Notes: generated by a model not told the origin, from the letters alone. A stretch of 64,000 bases of DNA from Flavobacteriales bacterium (GCA_947448135.1 CANFLZ010000010.1:1-64000); one strand, 5' to 3'. Shown: positions 33,590 through 42,884, counted from the first letter of the stretch. Numbers and translations are program-made.

Positions 33590-34654
33590 ATGACGACAGC
33601 TACTCATCTTTTTAACGGACTTAAAATTCTTGATTTATCCTCTGTTTTAGCTGGACCCAGCGTAGCCAGTTTTTTTGCTGAGATGGGTGCCGAAGTCTTG
33701 AAAGTAGAATCACTGCAAGGAGATGTAACCAGAACTTGGTTTGCGCAAGGTGAAGACCTTGGTTCTACCAGTGCTTATTATCAGTCAGTCAATCACCACA
33801 AAAAAGTAATCACACTAGATCTTCTTCAAGATCGAAAGAATTTGGATGAACTGATTGCTCTTTCGGATATCTTGATTCACAATTTTAAATTCGGCGATGA
33901 CATCAAATTTCAATTATCTGAACCTGAAATAAGAGCTGTTAATCCCCATATCATCATTGCTTCAATCAAAGGTTTTGAAAACGACCACCAGCGCGTCGCG
34001 TATGATGTCGTGCTGCAAGCTGAAACGGGATTCATGAGCATCAACGGAGAAAAAAATAGCGATCCATTAAAAATGCCTGTTGCCTTTATGGACGTTTTGG
34101 CCGCCCATCAATTGAAGGAAGGCGTGCTTTGCGCTCTTTATCATCGTTTAAAAACCGGTAAAGGTTCAACCTTGCATTGTTCGCTAGAAATGGCGGGAAT
34201 CGCTTCGCTGATGAACCAAGGAAGTATCTATTTAAAAAGCAAAATTGTCCCCAAAGCCAACGGAAGTTTGCATCCAACAATCTGTCCTTATGGCGAGATT
34301 TTAACCTTCAGAGACGGTGAAAAAATCGTACTCGCAGTTGGAAGTCAGCGACAATTTATTGATTTGTGCGCTGTACTTTCAGTTCCAGAATTAAGCAATG
34401 ATCCGCGATTCATTGACAACATCAGCCGTGTCAACCACCGACTTGAACTTCAACAAATCCTTGAGAAAGCCAGCATGCCAATGGAATGGGATAAAGTCCA
34501 TCCTTTACTTTTAGCAAAGAAGGTTCCCTTTGGAAAAATTAAAAGTATTGACGAAGTGATAGAAAATGCTCAAGAGATAGGAGGCATAGAAGTCGACCGC
34601 GAAACCAAAACACCTTTTATTAAGAGTATCGCCTTTGAACTAAAAGCACTTTAG
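33590..34654 (+). CDS. Class III CoA-transferase (CaiB/BaiF family)
   Basis: 354 residues from the ATG at 33590; a GTG two codons earlier is possible. Family III hallmarks: GLKILDLSSVLAGPSVASFF, AEMGAEVLKVE, INHHKKVITLDL-type segment, IAYDVVLQAETG-like block and FMDVLAAHQLKEG with the catalytic Asp equivalent in AFMDVLAA. Slightly shorter than the usual ~400 residues at the C-terminal lid. Transfers CoA between an acyl-CoA and a free carboxylic acid; acceptor unknown. Its 3' end overlaps the convergent rfbC gene by four bases. Confidence 0.88.
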   Translation: MTTATHLFNGLKILDLSSVLAGPSVASFFAEMGAEVLKVESLQGDVTRTWFAQGEDLGSTSAYYQSVNHHKKVITLDLLQDRKNLDELIALSDILIHNFKFGDDIKFQLSEPEIRAVNPHIIIASIKGFENDHQRVAYDVVLQAETGFMSINGEKNSDPLKMPVAFMDVLAAHQLKEGVLCALYHRLKTGKGSTLHCSLEMAGIASLMNQGSIYLKSKIVPKANGSLHPTICPYGEILTFRDGEKIVLAVGSQRQFIDLCAVLSVPELSNDPRFIDNISRVNHRLELQQILEKASMPMEWDKVHPLLLAKKVPFGKIKSIDEVIENAQEIGGIEVDRETKTPFIKSIAFELKAL

Positions 34655-35208
34655 AAAAAGATATCGTTGCAAGCCGACCAAGCCAATCCTTTTGTATCCT
34701 TTTCGGAAATGACCATCTCGTCGTGAGAAATAGGCCATTGTATATTCAATTGCGAATCAAAAATAGACAAACACCTTTCCGCATCCGGCGAATAATAATT
34801 GTTGCACTTGTAATTGACAATTGTATTGTCTTGCATCACAATAAAGCCATGGGCAAATCCTTCGGGAACAAACAGCTGACTTTTATTGTCGGCAGATAGT
34901 TCAATCATGATGTGCTGTCCAAATGTTGGACTCGATTTTCTGAGATCCACTACAACATCAATGATGGAACCCCGCACCACTCTAATGAGCTTGGCTTGTG
35001 CTTTGGGCGGAACTTGAAAGTGCAATCCACGAACAGTTCCTTTGTGTGACATCGATTCATTGTCTTGAACAAACGTCACATTTAATCCTGTTCCCAAACG
35101 AAAAATAGCTTCATTGAAACTCTCGAAAAAATACCCCCTGGCATCTTCAAACACGCGGGGTTGAATCAACAAAACCCCTCTTAATTCCAGTTCCTTGTAG
35201 GCTATCAT
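34651..35208 (-). CDS. rfbC: dTDP-4-dehydrorhamnose 3,5-epimerase
   Basis: 185 residues, the usual length. Cupin fold with RVFEDARGYFFESFNEAIF, the catalytic-His segment VRGLHFQVPPKAQAKLIRVV, SIIDVVVDLRKSSPTFG, and FVPEGFAHGF. Makes dTDP-L-lyxo-hexulose for rhamnose synthesis in surface polysaccharides. The other rml genes are not in the window. Start overlaps the end of the Wza-type gene by four bases (ATGA), so sugar precursor and exporter genes are coupled. Confidence 0.93.
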   Translation of the reverse strand: MIAYKELELRGVLLIQPRVFEDARGYFFESFNEAIFRLGTGLNVTFVQDNESMSHKGTVRGLHFQVPPKAQAKLIRVVRGSIIDVVVDLRKSSPTFGQHIMIELSADNKSQLFVPEGFAHGFIVMQDNTIVNYKCNNYYSPDAERCLSIFDSQLNIQWPISHDEMVISEKDTKGLAWSACNDIFF

Positions 35209-36002
35209 TTGGCGACTACACTCAAATATAAAATAATGGTAGACAATAAAGTCAAAGCGGGAGTAACCACGGTAAGCAATTCAGATGCAAAACGAGGCAT
35301 TGGATCGATGTAGATGATATCACCCGATTCAATATAAAAATCAAAAAATTTCGCAGCTTCAATTTTGGATAAATCAAACAAATAAACTTGTTGCTTACCA
35401 TTGATATTTCGGATCACGCGAACACGAGCGCTATTGGCTCTTTCACTTAAACCACCACCGTGAGCTATGGCCTCAATTAAATTGTATTTTTCTGTCTCCA
35501 TTGGAATAACAACCCCCTGACCACCGCTTCCATTGAAGAGCATGTAACGACGATTGGTTACCTTAACTATGCAATAGGGATCGACGAAAAATTCAGAGAA
35601 CTTTTTTTCTAAAAATGCTTGCGCTTCAAAAACCGTCATCCCCACTAGACTTTGAGGCCCAACCAGAGGCAAGTGCACCATTCCTTGTGCATCCATCAAA
35701 AACTCAATGGTATTATTACTTCGGAATAGAAAATTTGAGCCTCTGTTAGATGAAGCACTATTTGAAGCATTGGCAGCAGAAGTGAGCGCCTCAAAAATAA
35801 CATCCCCGTTGCGGGTAAAAACCATCACAGAAATCGATGAGTTGATGGGTATCTTGTACTCACGATTCGTACTGTCAATGACAGGAGTATTGTACACAAA
35901 ATCCTCATCCGTTTGCAAGATGAAATCACGATTGATCACGCACGAAGACGAAAAGGCTGTCAATAGAGCCAAGAAGATGATTAATTTTGAAGACCGCAAC
36001 AT
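35205..36002 (-). CDS. Polysaccharide export (Wza/BexD-type) lipoprotein
   Basis: 265 residues with a lipobox SSSC (Cys21). The Poly_export domain (about 45-145, INSSISVMVFTRNGDVIF...HLPLVGPQSLVGMTVFEAQAFLEKKFSEFF) is followed by a SLBB-like region (GVVIPMETEKYNLIEAIAHGGGLSE) and a C-terminal hydrophobic helix (ALTLLSTIILYLSVV), which would form the outer-membrane helical barrel in Wza. Capsule or EPS translocon. The partner Wzc kinase is not seen here, so the rest of the pathway is elsewhere. Confidence 0.88.
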   Translation of the reverse strand: MLRSSKLIIFLALLTAFSSSCVINRDFILQTDEDFVYNTPVIDSTNREYKIPINSSISVMVFTRNGDVIFEALTSAANASNSASSNRGSNFLFRSNNTIEFLMDAQGMVHLPLVGPQSLVGMTVFEAQAFLEKKFSEFFVDPYCIVKVTNRRYMLFNGSGGQGVVIPMETEKYNLIEAIAHGGGLSERANSARVRVIRNINGKQQVYLFDLSKIEAAKFFDFYIESGDIIYIDPMPRFASELLTVVTPALTLLSTIILYLSVVAK

Positions 36003-36029
36003 GCTTCAAAAGTAACGAAAAATAAACAA

Positions 36030-36389
36030 GTGAAGGTATTTATCATTGGTGCTTCGCACAATCCCGAGCGATACAGTTATAAAGCTGCTCAATTATTATT
36101 GGAACATGGCCATGACATTGTGCCTTTGGCGCTAAAAGAAAGTTCGGGGGGACCTTACCCAATCTTAAAAGATCCATCGGCAACAGATCAAGCGGAAGTA
36201 ATTACATTGTACGTTGGTCCTAAAAATCAAACAGACTGGATTCCAAAAATTTTGAATTGGAGACCCCGCAAAGTGATTTTTAATCCAGGAACTGAAAATC
36301 CAGAATTTCAAAACCAACTCACCGCAGCGGGAATCGATTGGGAAGAGGCGTGCACATTGGTTCTCCTGCAAACGGGTCAGTGGAAATGA
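36030..36389 (+). CDS. CoA-binding domain protein (YccU-like)
   Basis: 119 residues, one Rossmann domain of the succinyl-CoA-synthetase-alpha-like CoA-binding type: KVFIIGASHNPERYSYKAAQ, HDIVPLALKESS, and VIFNPGTENPEF. Size matches YccU-like single-domain proteins. Cytoplasmic, role unclear. It opens a four-gene operon; its stop overlaps the next start by four bases (ATGA). Divergent from the Wza-type gene across 27 bases. Confidence 0.85.
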   Translation: MKVFIIGASHNPERYSYKAAQLLLEHGHDIVPLALKESSGGPYPILKDPSATDQAEVITLYVGPKNQTDWIPKILNWRPRKVIFNPGTENPEFQNQLTAAGIDWEEACTLVLLQTGQWK

Positions 36390-36862
36390 TTCAAATTCGC
36401 AAGGCCACACGGTCAGACTGGAGATGGATACACCATTGGGAAAATTTTGAATCCCTTTGGGAAGTCACTTTGCATCCAGGTCCATTTACTTCAGATGACA
36501 TCATTCAATTTCTCGATCATCAAAACGATCTCAAAGCGCATGGTCAAGAAAGGTGGCTCATCTCTTTGTATCAAGAACCCATTGGCATGTTGGATTTGTT
36601 TGAGTGGGATAAAAATCGAAATCGAATTGGCATCGGTGTAGCAATTCCCGACCCCAATTTTAGAAGGAGAGGTTATGCCAAAAAATCGTTGGTTATGGCA
36701 ACTGATATTTTAAAATCACAATGGAATATTCAAGAGATATTTTGCAACATTCAAGAAAGCAACAAAGGTTCACTCAAACTTTTTCGTTCCTTGGGATTCG
36801 AGAAAGTGGGACAAAAAAAATGGAATGGTCATGCCATTCATGAATTAAGTTTGACAATATGA
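36386..36862 (+). CDS. GNAT-family N-acetyltransferase
   Basis: 158 residues from the ATG at 36386, which overlaps the upstream stop as ATGA; the frame is open 16 codons earlier but overlaps coding sequence. GNAT fold: IQIRKATRSDWRWIHHWENF, acetyl-CoA loop in GVAIPDPNFRRRGYAKKSL (pattern R/Q-x-x-G-x-G/A), and SLKLFRSLGFEKVGQKKWNG. Substrate unknown. Coupled to mltG downstream by another ATGA overlap. Confidence 0.85.
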   Translation: MIQIRKATRSDWRWIHHWENFESLWEVTLHPGPFTSDDIIQFLDHQNDLKAHGQERWLISLYQEPIGMLDLFEWDKNRNRIGIGVAIPDPNFRRRGYAKKSLVMATDILKSQWNIQEIFCNIQESNKGSLKLFRSLGFEKVGQKKWNGHAIHELSLTI

Positions 36863-37836
36863 AAAAATTATTCATTGCTTTGATTTTAGTAGTTCTCAGC
36901 ATCGGTGGAATTTTGGGCTATTCACTTTGGGGAATTCAGCTGACTGAGGAAATCGTTTTTAATACAACCCAAGAATCCACCTTGGATCAGTTCATTGAAT
37001 CATCAATGACACCAGAACAATGGGAAAGTGGTTTATCATGGGCTGGCATCATTCGAAACTTTAAAACAATTGCTCCAGGCAAATACAAACTTTCCGCTGG
37101 ACTTACGCCGTGGAAAGCCATTGTGCTCCTTCGTCAAGGTGACAATTCTGTTTTACTTATTCGATCAGATGAATACCGAACCATCGAAGGATTTTGCAAA
37201 TCGCTTTCCAATGAATTAGCCTTTGTGCAAGAAGATTACTTAAATGCTTTTAGTCAATTGGCACCATTACCTTTAACAACGACATACATATTTGCTGACA
37301 CTTACGATTTTAGATATTCGGAATCGCCTGAAAAAATTGCGCAGCGATTTAAAAAAATCCATGACGAATTTTGGAATGCGGAGCGAAAAAGCATGGCTCA
37401 AAAAATCAATCTCACTCCAGAACAAGTATACATACTTGCTTCCATGGTGAAAGGTGAAACCAAACATTTTGAAGAAGCTACAATCATTGCAGGATTATAC
37501 CTCAATCGTTTAAAAGTTCCGATGAAAATGCAATGTGATGCAACGGTGAAATTTGCAAATGAAGATTGGGAAGGGCAACGTATCTCGCAATCAGAGTCAA
37601 AAGTAATTTCACCGTACAACACATATGATGTGGAGGGATTACCACCTGGGCCTATTTTCATTACAGAAAAAAAATACATCGATGCGGTATTGAATGCAGA
37701 TCAAAACAATTACATCTATATGTGCGCCAAAGAAGATGGAAGCGGTTACCATCATTTCACCAATGATAGTAGACAGCACATCAACAACGCCAATCGATAT
37801 CACCGATATTTGGACAGCATGAATATCAAAGAATGA
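36859..37836 (+). CDS. mltG: Endolytic peptidoglycan transglycosylase MltG
   Basis: 325 residues. An N-terminal membrane anchor (4-24) is followed by a LysM-like region and the YceG catalytic domain: YILASMVKGETKHFEE, LYLNRLKVPMKMQCDATV, SPYNTYDVEGLPPGPI. The ET pair of the active-site block is present, although the residue aligned to the first Glu of the E. coli VEKET motif is Lys here; Bacteroidota homologues also vary at that site. Cleaves nascent glycan strands at the inner membrane. In a coupled operon with GNAT upstream and DUF2279 downstream. Confidence 0.9.
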   Translation: MKKLFIALILVVLSIGGILGYSLWGIQLTEEIVFNTTQESTLDQFIESSMTPEQWESGLSWAGIIRNFKTIAPGKYKLSAGLTPWKAIVLLRQGDNSVLLIRSDEYRTIEGFCKSLSNELAFVQEDYLNAFSQLAPLPLTTTYIFADTYDFRYSESPEKIAQRFKKIHDEFWNAERKSMAQKINLTPEQVYILASMVKGETKHFEEATIIAGLYLNRLKVPMKMQCDATVKFANEDWEGQRISQSESKVISPYNTYDVEGLPPGPIFITEKKYIDAVLNADQNNYIYMCAKEDGSGYHHFTNDSRQHINNANRYHRYLDSMNIKE

Positions 37837-38705
37837 GAAAAGTATTTTTATTTTTCTTCATCCTTCAAATCACTTTCGCTCAAGCGCAGTCTGATACGAC
37901 CTGTGCATGTCGAACCAAAATTCCCATGACCTCTGCAGCCATTGGATTGACAAGCTTTTATTTTCTTAATGATCTTTGGTATTCGGAATATCCAAGATCC
38001 AACTTTCATTTTTTTGACGATCACAAAGAATGGATGCAAATGGATAAGTGGGGGCATGCATTCACCGTGTATCAAATAAGCAACCAACTCTACCCTGCCT
38101 TTTTAAGAACAGGATACAACGAAAAAGAAAGTGCGAAATATGCCGCATTAACTGGCTGGAGCTATATGCTTGGAATAGAAACACTCGATGGATTTTCAAA
38201 GCAGTGGGGATTTTCCGCAACCGATTTAACAGCCAATACAGCAGGCGCGCTTTTGTATTTTATACAACAAGAAAAATGGGGCGAACAAAAAATTAATTTG
38301 AAATTTTCATACACACCTACACGATTTGCAATGTTGAATCCGGATCAGTTAGGTCGTAATTTTCAACAACGCCTTTTGAAGGATTACAATGGTCAAACTT
38401 ACTGGTTGTCTTTTAATTCCACATTATTTTTCAGTAAAAACAACACTTTCAGAGACGCTATCAATTTTAATATTGGCTTTAGTACCACCGAAATGATTCA
38501 TGCAAAAACCAACAATTTGCTTGTTAATAATTTTCATCCCACGCGTGAATTTCTTTTTTCTTTTGATGCAGATTTGAATCGTGTGAAATGGAAGCGAAAA
38601 GGAATGAAAAAAATAGCGAGAATTTTAAGTGTCGTTAAAATACCACTACCGACATTTGAAATAAGAGGAGACGGAAAAATAAAGTTTCATTCTTTTTACT
38701 TCTGA
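37833..38705 (+). CDS. DUF2279 / YfiM-like outer-membrane-associated protein
   Basis: 290 residues, signal peptide ending QAQ. Conserved block MDKWGHAFTVYQISN followed by YMLGIETLDGFSKQWGFSATDLTANTAGA matches the YfiM/DUF2279 family (D-K-x-x-H, E...DG.S..WGFS..D...N..G). The C-terminal half is strand-rich and may be a small barrel. Function unknown. Last gene of the ATGA-coupled operon, after mltG; an envelope role is inferred from that. Confidence 0.75.
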   Translation: MRKVFLFFFILQITFAQAQSDTTCACRTKIPMTSAAIGLTSFYFLNDLWYSEYPRSNFHFFDDHKEWMQMDKWGHAFTVYQISNQLYPAFLRTGYNEKESAKYAALTGWSYMLGIETLDGFSKQWGFSATDLTANTAGALLYFIQQEKWGEQKINLKFSYTPTRFAMLNPDQLGRNFQQRLLKDYNGQTYWLSFNSTLFFSKNNTFRDAINFNIGFSTTEMIHAKTNNLLVNNFHPTREFLFSFDADLNRVKWKRKGMKKIARILSVVKIPLPTFEIRGDGKIKFHSFYF

Positions 38706-38763
38706 TTTTCTAAAGAGAAAATAAATTCACTTTGAAATCAGGCAACAATCAACCGTTAATACT

Positions 38764-39120
38764 ATGAGTAAAACAAAAAAGGCTGCAGCACCTAAAAAAG
38801 CTGCTAAGAAAGCTGCTCCAGCTAAGAAAGCTGCTCCAGCGAAAAAAGCTGCTGCTCCTAAGAAAGCTGCTGCTAAGAAAGCTGCTCCAGTGAAAAAAGC
38901 TGCTGCTCCTAAGAAAGCTGCTGCTAAGAAAGCTGCTCCAGCGAAAAAAGCTGCTGCTCCTAAGAAAGCAGTTGCTAAGAAAGCTGCTCCAGCGAAAAAA
39001 GCTGCTGCTCCTAAGAAAGCAGTTGCTAAGAAAGCTGCTCCAGCGAAAAAAGCTGCTGCTCCTAAGAAGGCTGCTGCTAAGAAAGCTGCTCCAGCGAAAA
39101 AAGCTGCTAAGAAGAAATAA
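38764..39120 (+). CDS. Histone H1-like Lys/Ala/Pro-rich DNA-binding protein
   Basis: 118 residues composed almost entirely of Lys, Ala and Pro in the pattern KKAAPAKKAAAPKKAAA, ending in KKK. This is the composition of bacterial histone H1-like proteins and H1 C-terminal tails. No folded domain. It probably binds and condenses DNA by charge. The coding sequence holds 51-base tandem repeats, so copy number may vary between strains. Single-gene unit with its own terminator. Confidence 0.85.
   Translation: MSKTKKAAAPKKAAKKAAPAKKAAPAKKAAAPKKAAAKKAAPVKKAAAPKKAAAKKAAPAKKAAAPKKAVAKKAAPAKKAAAPKKAVAKKAAPAKKAAAPKKAAAKKAAPAKKAAKKK
38824..39117 (+). repeat. 51-bp tandem repeat within the H1-like gene
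   Basis: Five full units (38824, 38875, 38926, 38977, 39028) and a partial sixth from 39079. Each unit encodes KKAAPAKKAAAPKKA(A/V)A. Units differ by one to three bases, such as GTG for GCG in unit 2 and GCAGTT for GCTGCT in units 3 and 4. In frame, so expansion or loss of a unit keeps the protein intact. Confidence 0.9.
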
Positions 39121-39136
39121 TTTTTCTTCTTGTAAA

Positions 39137-39168
39137 AAAATAAGCCCCGAACATTCGGGGCTTTTTTT
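39137..39168. terminator. Bidirectional terminator
   Basis: AGCCCCGAA / TTCGGGGCT stem with a short loop, an A-tract upstream and a T-tract downstream. Lies between the H1-like gene and the convergent endonuclease-like gene. Confidence 0.88.
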
Positions 39169-40198
39169 ATTTGATCAATCTCAGTTCCATTTCGATGGGA
39201 AGGTGATCACTATATCCTCCCTTGTATGCATCGCCAACGTAGGTTCGTGCAGGAGACATTTCTCCCTTGCTATTGGTATACATCATATAATCAAAAGCAA
39301 TTGTTTCAATATTTCTTACCTTCAATCCACTTCCTAACGTATCAGCCAAACTACTACTCACAACAAATTGATCCAAGTAACCCCACTCTCCTTTGAAATA
39401 ATGACTTCCCTTTTTCTCATTTACCAATGGTCGCATCATATTCACCATTGCCGCTCCTCCATCTATAGCATCCAAGTTGGTTAGGCTGATGTCGGTTGGA
39501 TAATCATTAAAATCTCCCATAGCAACAATCTTACAATTGGGATTCGATTGCAATCTGACTTGAATAGCTTTCTCCAAGGTGGCAGAAGCAATCAATCGCA
39601 ATGGCGCAGACTTTTCTGTTCCTCCACTTCGCGAAGGCCAATGATTGACATAAAAAGCAATCTCTTGTCCTTTCCAATTTCCAACTACTTCCAATATATG
39701 TCGGGTCTTATCATTGTCTGGCAAAACAATATCATGTTTAGCAATCGATTTCACCTTCAAATCATTTGAATTGTAAAGCATACCAACATCAATTCCACGC
39801 TCATCCTCTCCCTCAATAAATGCCACTTTATATTGCGCAGTTTGTAGGGAAGGCAATTTTACCAAATCCTCCAAACATGAGGCATGCTCCACTTCGATTA
39901 AACCAATGACCAAAGGAAAACGATCGCCATTCTCCACTTTGAGTCCATTGATTACCTGCGCAATGTGATTCAACTTCTCTTCATAGCGCTGCTTGTTCCA
40001 TTTCAATTTTCCAGAAGGCAAAAAGTCTTCGTCATTTTCCGGATCATTGATTGTGTCAAATAAATTCTCCACATTGTAAGACATGATGATTGTAGAATCT
40101 TCATCTTTGGCTTGCTTTGTAGCAGTTGAATTTTTCCACAAGCAAGATGAAAAAGCCATCATGCAAATGGAAATGGAAAGGAAAAGTAATTTTTTCAT
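39167..40198 (-). CDS. Endonuclease/exonuclease/phosphatase-family lipoprotein
   Basis: 343 residues, lipobox FSSC (Cys19). EEP fold motifs: IIMSYNVENLFDTIND, VIGLIEVEH (metal-binding Glu), FYVNHWPSRSGG, VAMGDFNDYPTD and the terminal SDHLPIEMEL (catalytic Asp-His). All catalytic residues appear intact. As an exported lipoprotein it may act on extracellular nucleic acid or on phospho-substrates; the family is too broad to choose. Monocistronic. Confidence 0.85.
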   Translation of the reverse strand: MKKLLFLSISICMMAFSSCLWKNSTATKQAKDEDSTIIMSYNVENLFDTINDPENDEDFLPSGKLKWNKQRYEEKLNHIAQVINGLKVENGDRFPLVIGLIEVEHASCLEDLVKLPSLQTAQYKVAFIEGEDERGIDVGMLYNSNDLKVKSIAKHDIVLPDNDKTRHILEVVGNWKGQEIAFYVNHWPSRSGGTEKSAPLRLIASATLEKAIQVRLQSNPNCKIVAMGDFNDYPTDISLTNLDAIDGGAAMVNMMRPLVNEKKGSHYFKGEWGYLDQFVVSSSLADTLGSGLKVRNIETIAFDYMMYTNSKGEMSPARTYVGDAYKGGYSDHLPIEMELRLIK

Positions 40199-40254
40199 TT
40201 TTCTAATTTGCTACAAATCTACACTTAATGAATGGCATCTCTTATTTTTACAGA

Positions 40255-41865
40255 ATGAAAAATGGGTTAATCTTGATATGGGTCTGTATGCTGACTTTGC
40301 TTTTTGCAAGTTGTCATACATCCTCTTCATCGGATAGCCGAAGTGTTTTTCGATACAATGAAAATGGTTCCGTCTCATCGCTCGATCCCGCATTTGCTGC
40401 TGATATAGAAACGATGTGGATCATCAATCAACTATATGATGGGTTGGTTGATCTGGATCAAAATTTAATGATCGAGGCAAACATTGCAAACGATTGGGAT
40501 ATTTCATCGGATGGATTAAGCTATGTTTTTCATTTAAGAAGTAACGTTTTCTTTCCTGCAGATGATTTTTTTCCTTCTCGTAAAGTAACTGCACAGGATT
40601 TTGTTTTTAGTTTTCATCGAATCATTGATCTCTCGTTGGCCTCTCCTGGACAATGGATTTTTAAAAACGTTCGTCTGCAGCAGCCGTTTGAAGCATTGAA
40701 TGATTCTACGCTGGTGATTCATTTGCAACAACCACAAGGCTCCTTTTTACAAATGCTCAGCACGTCCTTTGCCAGTTTGGTGAGACCAGAAGCTGTAGAA
40801 AAATTCGGAAAAGATTTTCGCCGGCATCCCGCAGGCACCGGTCCTTTTCAATTGGCATTTTGGGAAGAACAAATTTCAATGGTATTGCACCGCAATCCTC
40901 AATACTGGATGCATGACGTGTTAACAGGAAAATCACTTCCTCACCTAGATGCCGTGCAGATAGATTTTCTAAAAGATGCCTTTGCAGAATACCAAGGATT
41001 TATTTCTGGACGATATGATTTTATGAGTGGAATTGATGCTGCCTACATCGATCAACTATTATCCCCTGCTGGTGAACTCAAAGAAGAATGGAAATCCAAA
41101 ATGAAATTGGAACATGTGCCTTTTATTAAAACAGATTTCATTGGTTTTTATTTGGATGGAAATAAAACAATCACCCAAGATCTTCGTTACCGTCAAATGC
41201 TCTCCCTTTCTATGGATCGCTCTGCACTTTGTTCCCAACTAAGAAACAATATCATCGTACCTGCATTGAATGGATTTGTTGCACCGCAATTAAAATCCAC
41301 ATCTTTTGCCCATCCCAATCTACAACGCAACATTGCCAAGGCACTTGAGCTAAAAAAGAGTTTGGAAAAAGATTGGGGTACACCACTACCCGCTGTCACC
41401 ATTACAGTAACGGCGGAATATGCAGATCTATTTGAATACCTTCAACACGAATGGAAAAAAATCGGGATACCCATTGAAATTAGTACCCTGCAAAGCAGTA
41501 GTTTCAAAGAGAAAATCGCCAAAGGACAAGTCGCCGCTTTTCGAAAAAATTGGCTCGCCGACTATCCAGATGGCGAGAATTTTTTACAGGTCTTTACCAA
41601 AGAATTATTTTCTCCCAATGGTCCCAACTATACCCATTACAACAATCCCGAATGGGAAAAACAATATAAAGCGGCTCAATATTCCAGCGATGCAGGCACT
41701 CGAAAAATTGCTTGGCAAAAATTGGATTCATTGGTCATGAATGATTTGCCCATCATCCCCATTTATCACGATCAGGTCATGCATTTTGTATCCAACAAGA
41801 TTGACTTTTGGTCCATCAATGCCGTCAATATGTTGGATTTGACACATGTGCAAAAACATCAGTAA
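40255..41865 (+). CDS. Peptide-type ABC transporter substrate-binding lipoprotein (SBP_bac_5)
   Basis: 536 residues from the ATG at 40255, chosen because it gives the lipoprotein signal MKNGLILIWVCMLTLLFASC (Cys20). Family 5 solute-binding pattern: VSSLDPAFAADIETMWIINQLYDGL, LIEANIANDWDISSDGLSYVFHLR, AQDFVFSFHRIID, RRHPAGTGPFQLAFWE, and MNDLPIIPIYHD near the C-terminus. Homologous to DppA/OppA. No permease or ATPase gene is next to it, so its partners are elsewhere or it has a different role. Confidence 0.88.
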   Translation: MKNGLILIWVCMLTLLFASCHTSSSSDSRSVFRYNENGSVSSLDPAFAADIETMWIINQLYDGLVDLDQNLMIEANIANDWDISSDGLSYVFHLRSNVFFPADDFFPSRKVTAQDFVFSFHRIIDLSLASPGQWIFKNVRLQQPFEALNDSTLVIHLQQPQGSFLQMLSTSFASLVRPEAVEKFGKDFRRHPAGTGPFQLAFWEEQISMVLHRNPQYWMHDVLTGKSLPHLDAVQIDFLKDAFAEYQGFISGRYDFMSGIDAAYIDQLLSPAGELKEEWKSKMKLEHVPFIKTDFIGFYLDGNKTITQDLRYRQMLSLSMDRSALCSQLRNNIIVPALNGFVAPQLKSTSFAHPNLQRNIAKALELKKSLEKDWGTPLPAVTITVTAEYADLFEYLQHEWKKIGIPIEISTLQSSSFKEKIAKGQVAAFRKNWLADYPDGENFLQVFTKELFSPNGPNYTHYNNPEWEKQYKAAQYSSDAGTRKIAWQKLDSLVMNDLPIIPIYHDQVMHFVSNKIDFWSINAVNMLDLTHVQKHQ

Positions 41866-41876
41866 CTTAGCGCTCC

Positions 41877-42884
41877 ATGTTAAAGATTGATACCCACACC
41901 CACATCATGCCCGAAATTTTACCCAACTGGTCAAAAGAATTTGGCTACGATGGGTTCATCCATTTGGATCATCACCGTGCAGGATTTGCAAGGATGATGC
42001 AAGGCGATAAATTTTTCAGGGAAATCGAAGCCAATTGTTGGGATCCCATTGTGCGCATTGCAGATTATGAAAAGCACCAGACCCAAGTGCAAGTTGTTTG
42101 CACTATTCCCGTGTTGTTTTCATATTGGGCAAAACCTGAAGATGGATTAAAAGTGAGTCAATTTTTAAACGACCATATTGCCGAAATTTTCCAAGCTCAT
42201 CCCAAGAATTATGTGGGATTGGCAACCTTACCGATGCAAGACGTCGACATGGCCATTGTGGAATTGGAGCGATGCAAAAAACTAGGTTACAAAGGAATTC
42301 AAATTGGCTCCAACATCAACAACCTCAACTTAAGCGAACCCATTTATTTTCCATTGTGGCAAAAGTTAGAAGAACTGGACATGTGTGTGATGGTGCATCC
42401 TTGGGAAATGATGGGTGAGAACAATATGAAAAAATATTGGCTTCCTTGGTTGGTTGGAATGCCCGCAGAAACAGCTCGCGCCATGGCCTCTTTAATTTTC
42501 GCTGGTGTCATGGATATGTTTCCAAAAGTTAGGTGGTTATTTGCACACGCAGGAGGGTCGTTTATTCCAACCATTGGACGGTTGGAACATGGCTTCAATT
42601 GCAGACCTGATTTGGTTGCTCTAGACAATCCCAACAATCCGAGAAACTACATGGGTAAGTTTTGGGTTGATAGCGCCACCCATGATCCGGAGTTGCTGCA
42701 TTACATCTTGAAAAAACAAGGCAAAGAAAAAGTAGCATTGGGCACCGACTACCCTTTTCCCCTTGGTGATTTGGAAATTGGGAAATTCATTTTAGACATG
42801 GGATTGGACAACGAGACCATTCAATGGATGTACCACAAGTCTGCCTTGCAATGGCTCAATATGAAAAAGGAACAGTTTATCTAA
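41877..42884 (+). CDS. Aminocarboxymuconate-semialdehyde decarboxylase (ACMSD)
   Basis: 335 residues, the usual length. Amidohydrolase-fold decarboxylase with the metal motif IDTHTHIMPE, then YVGLATLPMQDVDMAIVELERC, GYKGIQIGSNINN, MVHPWEMMG, RWLFAHAGGSFIPTIGR and the terminal LGTDYPFPLGD (metal Asp). Converts ACMS to 2-aminomuconate semialdehyde in tryptophan (kynurenine) degradation. Other kynurenine genes are not in the window. Starts 11 bases after the substrate-binding lipoprotein gene, so the two may share a message. Confidence 0.9.
   Translation: MLKIDTHTHIMPEILPNWSKEFGYDGFIHLDHHRAGFARMMQGDKFFREIEANCWDPIVRIADYEKHQTQVQVVCTIPVLFSYWAKPEDGLKVSQFLNDHIAEIFQAHPKNYVGLATLPMQDVDMAIVELERCKKLGYKGIQIGSNINNLNLSEPIYFPLWQKLEELDMCVMVHPWEMMGENNMKKYWLPWLVGMPAETARAMASLIFAGVMDMFPKVRWLFAHAGGSFIPTIGRLEHGFNCRPDLVALDNPNNPRNYMGKFWVDSATHDPELLHYILKKQGKEKVALGTDYPFPLGDLEIGKFILDMGLDNETIQWMYHKSALQWLNMKKEQFI

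Noticed and set aside
38824..39117. Possible CRISPR-like direct repeats
   Set aside because: Units are 51 bases, contiguous with no spacers, and encode an in-frame Lys/Ala/Pro-rich protein.
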